Translations under genes and position numbers: made by a program
The notes under the pieces: model-generated
Told to the model about the DNA's origin: nothing
The model's database searches: none
Seen by the model: only the letters and a program-made list of their open reading frames with translations
Shown: positions 58,418 to 64,000 of the stretch, one piece after another
How the letters are laid out: the number at the start of each line of letters is the position of its first letter
Position numbering within the stretch: the stretch's first letter is position 1
DNA from: Marinobacter sediminum
GTDB taxonomy: Bacteria; Pseudomonadota; Gammaproteobacteria; Pseudomonadales; Oleiphilaceae
DNA length: 64,000 nucleotides
NCBI RefSeq assembly: GCF_023657445.1
Contig: NZ_JAGTWY010000001.1
Span: 2,852,001-2,916,000, forward strand
Direction of reading: 5' to 3'

Positions 58418-59521
58418 ATGGCAAGCAGACCCGACACCGACAACTACCGCTCCCTGTTTCTCAACGATGTCCCCCTCATGGACGTCCGGGCCCCGGTGGA
58501 GTTTGCCAAAGGCAGTTTCCCCAGTGCGGAAAATGCGCCGCTGATGAATGATGAGGAACGTCACCGTGTCGGCATATGTTTCAAGGAAAAAGGTCAGGAC
58601 AAAGCCATTGAACTGGGGCATCAGCTGGTATCCGGTGACATCAAGGCCCGGCGCATCGAGGCCTGGAAACGCTTCGTGGCGCAACACCCTGAGGGGTACC
58701 TTTTCTGTTTCCGGGGCGGACTGCGCTCACGACTGACCCAGCAGTGGATCAGGGATTCCGGTATTGACTACCCACTGGTCACCGGCGGTTACAAGGCGCT
58801 CCGACGGTTTCTGATCGACAGCCTTGATGATCTCATCGAAAGCAGCGAGTTCCGGATCCTCAGTGGTCGAACCGGAACGGGCAAAACCAGAGTACTTCAG
58901 CAATTACCAAATCCGGTTGACCTTGAGGGCATGGCCAATCACCGGGGCTCGAGCTTTGGCCGGCAAGTGACCCCTCAGCCATCACAGATCGACTTCGAAA
59001 ATCGCCTGGCAGTGGCCATGCTCAAGGCCCACCACCTTAAAGATGGTCCCGTATACCTGGAGGATGAAAGTCGCATGGTCGGCCGCTGCGCACTGCCTGA
59101 GCGCCTCAGGGAGCGCATGGCCGGAGCGCCCCTGATGATTCTTGAGCAGCCTATGGAACAGAGGATCGCCATCATTCGGGAAGATTATGTCGAAGATATG
59201 GTTGCGAACTATATGAACCGGGATGGCGAAGAGGCCGGGTGGCTGAACTTTCGTGACTACCTCCTCAGCGCTCTGGATCGCATTCGAAAACGGTTGGGCG
59301 GAGAACGCCACAAACAGTTGCGTGCCCTGATGGAACAGGCACTGGAGCGCCAGGAGCTCAGCGGCAACGTCAGTGGTCACGACGCCTGGATCCAGTCACT
59401 GCTTCAGAACTACTACGACCCGATGTACGACTACCAACTCAGCCATAAACAAGGCCGCATCCTTGTCCAGGGAGGACCCGATGTCATCCTCGACTGGTCC
59501 AGCAATGAGCCGTCAGCGTAA
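58418..59521 (+). CDS. mnmH: tRNA 2-selenouridine synthase MnmH (SelU/YbbB)
   Basis: Replaces sulfur by selenium at the wobble 2-thiouridine of tRNAs, via a geranylated intermediate. The 367-residue protein has an N-terminal rhodanese domain with the catalytic Cys in FCFRGGLRSR, and a P-loop domain with GRTGTGKTRVL. EDESRMVGRCALPE is also typical. ATG 58418 gives family length; the upstream ATG at 58346 overlaps the promoter region. Divergent from the methyltransferase gene. Confidence 0.93.
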   Translation: MASRPDTDNYRSLFLNDVPLMDVRAPVEFAKGSFPSAENAPLMNDEERHRVGICFKEKGQDKAIELGHQLVSGDIKARRIEAWKRFVAQHPEGYLFCFRGGLRSRLTQQWIRDSGIDYPLVTGGYKALRRFLIDSLDDLIESSEFRILSGRTGTGKTRVLQQLPNPVDLEGMANHRGSSFGRQVTPQPSQIDFENRLAVAMLKAHHLKDGPVYLEDESRMVGRCALPERLRERMAGAPLMILEQPMEQRIAIIREDYVEDMVANYMNRDGEEAGWLNFRDYLLSALDRIRKRLGGERHKQLRALMEQALERQELSGNVSGHDAWIQSLLQNYYDPMYDYQLSHKQGRILVQGGPDVILDWSSNEPSA

Positions 59522-59564
59522 CTAGACCCCGCTTTGACCACGTTCGGTTTTACACGTCCGACAC

Positions 59565-59633
59565 ATTTGTCTGCTATAAACACCATTAGACAAATCCCCA
59601 TGAATTCAGGTTTTGTCCCCGTATCCGACAAAA
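59565..59633 (+). promoter_or_regulatory. Paired dyads in the mscS upstream region
   Basis: ATTTGTCT-N15-AGACAAAT (59565-59595) encloses a TATAAA box at 59575-59580. TTTTGTC-N9-GACAAAA follows at 59611-59633. The four half-sites share TTGTC/GACAA. This is a plausible operator cluster; no regulator is known. Confidence 0.45.
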
Positions 59634-59667
59634 ACCCAAAAATTATTAATGAACAAGGAGTTCACTT

Positions 59668-60501
59668 ATGGAAGATCTTTTTGGAGCTGAAGGAAACGCT
59701 TCAGAACTGATGGATCAGGCTACCACTCTGGTCATGACCTACGCACCGAAAGTGGTGCTGGCAATCGTCACCCTCATTGTTGGCCTCTGGCTGATCAACA
59801 GATTTATCGCCGTCCTGGACCAAAAACTGGGGCAGAAAGACCCGACACTGAACAAGTTTCTTTGCGGCCTGTTCAGCGCACTTCTCAAAATCCTCCTGCT
59901 GATTTCCGTGGCCTCCATGGTCGGCATTGCAACCACCTCGTTCATCGCCATTGTTGGTGCCGCCGGCCTGGCGGTAGGTCTGGCACTCCAGGGTAGCCTC
60001 GCAAATTTTGCTGGCGGCGTACTGATCCTGATTTTCAAGCCGTTCAAGGTCGGTGATGTCATTGATGCCCAGGGTTATCTTGGCTCGGTCCGGGAAATAA
60101 CCATCCTTTACACCATCGTGGACACCTTCGATAACCGCCGGGTCGTCATTCCGAATGGCCAACTGGCCAATGCCAGCCTGACCAACATGAGCGTCTACGA
60201 CACCCGCCGTTGTGACATGTCATTCGGCATCGGCTATGGCGATGATATCGACAAGGCCAAAAGCGTTATCAAAGGCCTGATCGAAGCAGATGACCGTGCC
60301 CTGTCCGATCCTGCACCAATGATTGTGGTCGGTGGCCTGGGTGAAAGCTCCGTCGACCTGACCGTGCGTGCATGGACCAAGTCAGCGGATCTCTGGCCGT
60401 TCTACTGGGACATGCAGGAAAAGGTCAAGAAGGCCTTTGACGCCGAGGGCATCAGCATTCCGTTCCCTCAGAGGGACGTTCACATGTACAAAACCGAGTG
60501 A
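59668..60501 (+). CDS. mscS: Small-conductance mechanosensitive channel MscS
   Basis: Opens under membrane tension to release solutes on hypoosmotic shock, an expected need in a marine bacterium. The 277-residue protein has three N-terminal helices, with the pore-lining TM3 as AIVGAAGLAVGLALQGSLANFAGG (Gly/Ala packing and GLALQ). It then has the beta domain (FKPFKVGDVIDAQGYLGSV, VIPNGQLAN) and a C-terminal alpha/beta domain. AAGGAG precedes ATG 59668. Confidence 0.95.
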   Translation: MEDLFGAEGNASELMDQATTLVMTYAPKVVLAIVTLIVGLWLINRFIAVLDQKLGQKDPTLNKFLCGLFSALLKILLLISVASMVGIATTSFIAIVGAAGLAVGLALQGSLANFAGGVLILIFKPFKVGDVIDAQGYLGSVREITILYTIVDTFDNRRVVIPNGQLANASLTNMSVYDTRRCDMSFGIGYGDDIDKAKSVIKGLIEADDRALSDPAPMIVVGGLGESSVDLTVRAWTKSADLWPFYWDMQEKVKKAFDAEGISIPFPQRDVHMYKTE

Positions 60502-60574
60502 GAAGCCGGAACCGTTCCTCATTGATACAACCGGTTACTCGCAAACTGCACAACCTCAACTAAGCTGACGATAA

Positions 60575-60598
60575 TGGCGGGGTTTGTGAACCCCGCCA
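60575..60598 (+). terminator. Stem-loop after mscS
   Basis: TGGCGGGGTT, TGTG loop and AACCCCGCCA. It lies 73 bases past the mscS stop. There is no T run, so its terminator role is uncertain. Confidence 0.5.
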
Positions 60599-60670
60599 GG
60601 CCAGCGGAGCCAGGCATACAAACAACGAATGGCTTCGGATCGCTGTCATTGCTGGTAGGAGGCAGTCACT

Positions 60671-61225
60671 ATGCCGGTACAGCAGTTGAAAGAATTCCTC
60701 GACGGGGCCGATGTTGAGTACATGTGCCTCTCCCACCCCCCTGCGTTCACTGCTCAGGAACTGGCACACCACGTGAAAATTGCCGGGGATCGGGTCGTCA
60801 AGACCGTGATTATTGAACTGGACGGCAAAATGGCCATGCTGGTCATGCCAGCCACATGGCGAATTCGCTGGGACAGGCTTTCCCGGATTCTCGATACTGA
60901 TTTCGTCGACCTTGCCGATGAACAGGAATTTCAGGATCGCTTCCCTGACTGTGAGGTGGGCGCCATGCCACCCTTTGGCAACCTGTTCGAAATGTCTGTT
61001 TATTGCAGTGAGGCCCTTACGGAACAGCCCGAGCTGGCGTTTGCTGCCGGCAGCCATACCGAATCCGTTCATATGAAGACGGCGGATTTCCTGAGTCTCG
61101 TTCAGCCGATGGTGCTCAATCATGGATTTGTCAAACCGGGCGCCCAGAAACCGGCCTGGCTAACGAAAGGTCGGCGGCGGCCAGGAGAGACTGGCAAGCA
61201 GGCAGTATCTGGAATGGTCGGGTAA
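60671..61225 (+). CDS. YbaK/EbsC-type aminoacyl-tRNA deacylase
   Basis: A 184-residue protein whose first ~150 residues match the YbaK/ProX-like editing domain, which clears mis-charged tRNAs (Cys- or Ala-tRNA(Pro)). VVKTVIIELDGKMAMLVMPA carries the conserved Lys, and VGAMPPFGNL the GxxPPFG block. Basic C-terminal tail (KGRRRPGETGKQ). ATG 60671 has GGAGG nearby. It stands alone ahead of the hydroxylase gene. Confidence 0.88.
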   Translation: MPVQQLKEFLDGADVEYMCLSHPPAFTAQELAHHVKIAGDRVVKTVIIELDGKMAMLVMPATWRIRWDRLSRILDTDFVDLADEQEFQDRFPDCEVGAMPPFGNLFEMSVYCSEALTEQPELAFAAGSHTESVHMKTADFLSLVQPMVLNHGFVKPGAQKPAWLTKGRRRPGETGKQAVSGMVG

Positions 61226-61310
61226 TGAGCTGTTCCAGGCGGGCTTGATCCGGGTCGCTTGTCTGACCTGTCCCATCGCGTAAACTGATGGCATCAGACA
61301 GGAACCCGAT

Positions 61311-62606
61311 ATGACGCAAGCATTTGATGTAGTAGTTGTCGGCGCCGGAATGGTCGGTGCTGCCCTCGCCACAGGCCTCGGACATGAAGGCTTAAGGGTC
61401 GCCATGGTCGATCGTGCGCCTGTGCCCGGCTTTGATCCCGAGGCCGCCCCCGATATCCGCGTTTCCGCCCTCAGTGTCGGCAGTGAGCGTTACCTGCGCA
61501 CCCTGGGTGCCTGGCAACACATTCTCGAGATGCGGGCAACTCCGTATCAACGCCTCGCGGTCTGGGATGAAACCCGGCACCCACTTGGTAATCTGATGCC
61601 CCGGACGCTGACAGAGGTGGAGTTCGATGCAACGGCTCTGGGCACTTCCCATCTCGGCCACATCGTCGAAAACTCCGTCACCCAGCAGGCGCTTTGGAAA
61701 ACGGCCGAGGCTGACCCGATGGTTACCGTCATCGCAGGCCACGAGGTTTCAACACTTGAGCAAACTGGCCAAGCCGTCATCGTGACTCTGGACAGCGGCA
61801 AGGATCTTGAGGCAAAACTGGTGATCGGTGCAGACGGCGCCCAATCCAGAATTCGTGATATGGCAGGTATCGGCGTAACCCGTAACCAGTACGGCCAGCA
61901 AGCCATGGTCATCTCAGTCCGTTATCAGGGCCCGGTAGAAAACATCACCTGGCAGGGGTTTCACCCAACCGGGCCACGAGCCTTCCTCCCGCTGCACAGC
62001 GCCGGTTCAGACTATCCTGGAGAAAGTTGGGGCTCGCTGGTCTGGTACGATGCCCCGGAAGAACTTTCCCGTCTCAAGGCCTTAACCAACGAACAGCTGA
62101 TGGCCGAAATTCAAAAAGCGTTCCCTTCGGACCTTCCGTTGTTGACCCATATTGATGTTCTCGCCAGCTTTCCGATCGCCCGGCAGCATGCCAAACACTA
62201 TTTTGCCAATCGTGTGGTTTTGGCGGGCGACTCGGCTCACACCATCAACCCACTGGCAGGTCAGGGGGTCAATCTGGGTTTCCAGGACGCCCAATACCTC
62301 CAGACCATACTGAAAGAAGCCAAACGCGCCGGCGATGACCTGGCCGACCCGAAATGGCTGGACAAGTATGAACAGCAGAGGCGGCCTGCGAACCGGCGGA
62401 TGATGCTGACCATGGATCTGTTCTACCACCTGTTCAGCAATCGCATTCCCCCAGTGCACCTGCTGCGCAATCTTGGTCTGGGTGCTGCCCGGGCCCTGCC
62501 CTTTGCACGTAACCGGGTGGCCCGGTATGCCATGGGAATTGATGAAGAGATGCCTGCTATAGTGAGACAGCTAACGGCCAGACTGCCCGGGTTTAATCAG
62601 CTTTAG
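61311..62606 (+). CDS. UbiH/UbiF/VisC-type FAD-dependent hydroxylase
   Basis: A 431-residue class A flavoprotein monooxygenase of the ubiquinone-hydroxylase family. FAD-binding motifs: N-terminal VVVVGAGMVGAALATGLG, DG motif IGADGAQSRIR, and GD motif VVLAGDSAHTINPLAGQGVNLGFQDA. The last motif is characteristic of UbiF/UbiH/COQ6. Whether it acts at C5, C6 or C1 of the ring, or on something else, cannot be told. ATG 61311 follows CAGGAACCC. HIT gene follows 49 bases later. Confidence 0.9.
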   Translation: MTQAFDVVVVGAGMVGAALATGLGHEGLRVAMVDRAPVPGFDPEAAPDIRVSALSVGSERYLRTLGAWQHILEMRATPYQRLAVWDETRHPLGNLMPRTLTEVEFDATALGTSHLGHIVENSVTQQALWKTAEADPMVTVIAGHEVSTLEQTGQAVIVTLDSGKDLEAKLVIGADGAQSRIRDMAGIGVTRNQYGQQAMVISVRYQGPVENITWQGFHPTGPRAFLPLHSAGSDYPGESWGSLVWYDAPEELSRLKALTNEQLMAEIQKAFPSDLPLLTHIDVLASFPIARQHAKHYFANRVVLAGDSAHTINPLAGQGVNLGFQDAQYLQTILKEAKRAGDDLADPKWLDKYEQQRRPANRRMMLTMDLFYHLFSNRIPPVHLLRNLGLGAARALPFARNRVARYAMGIDEEMPAIVRQLTARLPGFNQL

Positions 62607-62655
62607 CGGCCCGGGAACAGCAAGACAAAATCCGATAACGAATAAGGGAGCCAAC

Positions 62656-63021
62656 ATGTCTGAAACGATTTTTACCAAGATCATTAACCGGGAGATTCCG
62701 GCAGATATCGTTTACGAGGATGATATCAGCCTGGCCTTCAGGGACATCAATCCCCAGGCACCCGTGCACCTGCTGGTCATTCCGAAAAAGCCCATCGTCT
62801 CGATCAATGAGATCGAGGAAGGCGACCGCGAACTGGTGGGACACCTTTACTGGGTGGCGGGAAAACTGGCCAGAGACATGGGCTTTGACCAGGATGGCTA
62901 CCGTACCGTTATGAACTGTGGGGAGAATGCCGGGCAGACGGTATTCCATATCCATCTGCACCTGCTGGCAGGGAAGCCGCTTGGCTGGCCTCCCTACACC
63001 GACAAGATGAAGCAGGCCTGA
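62656..63021 (+). CDS. hinT: HIT-family nucleotide-binding protein (HinT-like)
   Basis: A 121-residue purine nucleoside phosphoramidase/hydrolase of the histidine-triad family. The HxHxHxx signature is HIHLHLLAG near the C-terminus, with nucleotide-site KIINREIPADIVYEDD at the N-terminus. Length and motif order fit HinT. AAGGGAG precedes ATG 62656. It converges on phoU with 15 bases between. Confidence 0.95.
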   Translation: MSETIFTKIINREIPADIVYEDDISLAFRDINPQAPVHLLVIPKKPIVSINEIEEGDRELVGHLYWVAGKLARDMGFDQDGYRTVMNCGENAGQTVFHIHLHLLAGKPLGWPPYTDKMKQA

Positions 63022-63036
63022 CCAAAGTGGGGGCTT

Positions 63037-63759
63037 TTAGCGCCCCACTACCTTTTCGGCCTCTTCCACCGGCGTATGCCGTACATCCTCGCCCTTCACC
63101 ATAAAAATCACGTTCTCGGCAATATTACAGGCGTGGTCTCCGACACGCTCCAGAGCGCGCAGAACCCACATCACCGACATGCAGCGTGAGATATTACGGG
63201 TGTCTTCCATCATGAAGGTCAGCAGGGTTCGGGCGGCCGCCTGATACTCCTCGTCCACTCGCTTGTCTTCCTTCATGATCCGAAGTGCCTGCTCGGAATC
63301 CAGGCGGGCAAAGGCGTCAAGCGCATCATGCAGCATGCTCAGGACGTGGGTGCCAATGTGGCGAACTTCCACGTAACCCCGGGGCGCCTGTCCTTCCTCA
63401 CTGAGTTTGATCGCGAGCTTGGCGATTTTCTTCGCCTCGTCGCCGACACGCTCCAGATCGGCGACCATCTTGATAACAGAGATCACCAGACGCAGGTCCC
63501 GCGCGGTCGGCTGACGACGGGCGATAATCAGGGTCGCCTCTTCGTCTATGTCCATTTCCATCTTGTCGACTTTCTTGTCGTTGGCGCGAATTTCCTCCGC
63601 CAGATGCCCGTCACCGTCCACCAGTGCCTGTATGGCATTTTCTACCTGAGTCTCGACCATCCCTCCCATTTTCAGGAATTCGGTCTTGAGCTCCATCAGT
63701 TCGTCATTGAACTTGTGGGAAATATGATCCCCGTATACATGATCCTTCTGTGTTGGCAT
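63037..63759 (-). CDS. phoU: Phosphate signalling regulator PhoU
   Basis: Links the Pst transporter to PhoR, repressing the Pho regulon when phosphate is plentiful. The 240-residue all-helical protein has two PhoU repeats. Conserved blocks are VDKMEMDIDEEATLIIARRQP and VADLERVGDEAKKIAKL in the first and MWVLRALERVGDHACNIAE in the second, giving the paired E...D metal sites. ATG 63759 is chosen; TTG 63774 in the same frame is possible. Follows pstB, 33 bases away. Confidence 0.96.
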   Translation of the reverse strand: MPTQKDHVYGDHISHKFNDELMELKTEFLKMGGMVETQVENAIQALVDGDGHLAEEIRANDKKVDKMEMDIDEEATLIIARRQPTARDLRLVISVIKMVADLERVGDEAKKIAKLAIKLSEEGQAPRGYVEVRHIGTHVLSMLHDALDAFARLDSEQALRIMKEDKRVDEEYQAAARTLLTFMMEDTRNISRCMSVMWVLRALERVGDHACNIAENVIFMVKGEDVRHTPVEEAEKVVGR

Positions 63760-63792
63760 ACCGTGCTTCTCCAATGTTCCTCTGATCCGGAA

Positions 63793-64000
63793 TTAACCGA
63801 AACGACCTGTAATGTAGGATTCTGTGAGTTCGTGTTCCGGTGAGGTAAATACCTTGTTGGTCTCGTTTACTTCCACCAGGTGCCCCAGATGGAAATAGGC
63901 CGTACGATGAGATACCCGCGCCGCCTGCTGCATGGAGTGGGTGACTATCACGATGGTGTAGCTCTCGGAAAGCTCGGCGATCAGTTCTTCCACCTTTGCC
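63793..64000 (-). CDS. pstB: Phosphate ABC transporter ATP-binding protein PstB (3' end only)
   Basis: The last ~68 codons are present; the gene starts beyond the right edge. It reads ...[33 protein letters not shown], with the H-loop His in THSMQQA, and ends [10 protein letters not shown], the standard PstB C-terminus. Upstream of phoU as in the pstSCAB-phoU operon. Confidence 0.93.
   Translation of the reverse strand, partial: AKVEELIAELSESYTIVIVTHSMQQAARVSHRTAYFHLGHLVEVNETNKVFTSPEHELTESYITGRFG

Overview
The window is typical chromosome of a gammaproteobacterium, most likely a Marinobacter-like marine heterotroph. The grounds are GC-rich coding sequence, Pseudomonas-like gene order (coaBC-dut-algC divergent from radC-rpmB-rpmG; dsbA and cytochrome c4 next to engB; hpt-ubiC-ubiA followed by phoB-phoR), an Mg-type HemB, and lipid/hydrocarbon functions (rubredoxin with its reductase, a coniferyl-type aldehyde dehydrogenase with a TetR regulator, AidB-like and FadE acyl-CoA dehydrogenases, TesB). 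This assignment is inference; no rRNA or tRNA gene was seen. About 60 protein genes are supported. Two are cut by the window ends: algC on the left and pstB on the right.

Layout. 1-5.2 kb: algC (3' part missing), dut and coaBC leftward; radC, rpmB and rpmG rightward. 5.2-11.9 kb: an EEP-family phosphatase, dsbA, cytochrome c4, engB, a TetR/aldehyde dehydrogenase pair sharing a palindromic operator, coaD and a YfhL-type ferredoxin. 11.9-18 kb: a leftward block of DUF945, ppk1, hemB, an orphan lipase foldase and a small SutA-like acidic protein. 18-25 kb: TetR with an AidB-like dehydrogenase, a branched palindromic repeat, a DUF503 protein, a PanP-like decarboxylase, a small unknown and a PiT phosphate transporter. 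25-31.6 kb: diguanylate cyclase, MioC-like flavodoxin, TesB, rubredoxin/rubredoxin reductase, hpt, ubiC, ubiA. 31.6-38.4 kb: phoB-phoR behind a Pho box, an MltB-type transglycosylase, a DUF457 membrane hydrolase, rsuA, a half-length asparaginase, pbpG. 38.7-50.3 kb: an EAL phosphodiesterase, ilvD, a divergent phosphoketolase relative, a Yip1 protein, GST and ald, a secreted dienelactone hydrolase, cspA, crcB. 50.5-64 kb: fadE, rapA, cysZ, a VanZ-like protein, a strong candidate CsrB/RsmZ-type regulatory RNA, a methyltransferase, mnmH, mscS, a YbaK-type protein, a ubiquinone-type hydroxylase, a HIT protein, phoU and the 3' end of pstB.

Themes. Phosphate recurs: phoB-phoR, phoU/pstB, PiT and ppk1. 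Cyclic-di-GMP turnover appears as one intact diguanylate cyclase and one EAL protein whose GGDEF half is degenerate. Ubiquinone synthesis is represented by ubiC, ubiA and a UbiH/F-type hydroxylase.

The most notable item is not a protein. The 430-base gap at 57195-57624 holds about 14 GGA motifs on the + strand and no TCC, several in small hairpin loops. It ends in a strong intrinsic terminator and has a TATAGT box about 200 bases upstream. This is the architecture of a CsrA/RsmA-titrating sRNA. Other points worth a look are a 114-bp multi-armed palindrome, operator-like dyads at the tetR/aldehyde dehydrogenase, rubredoxin and mscS promoters, a phosphoketolase-like enzyme with altered active-site blocks, and a one-domain asparaginase.
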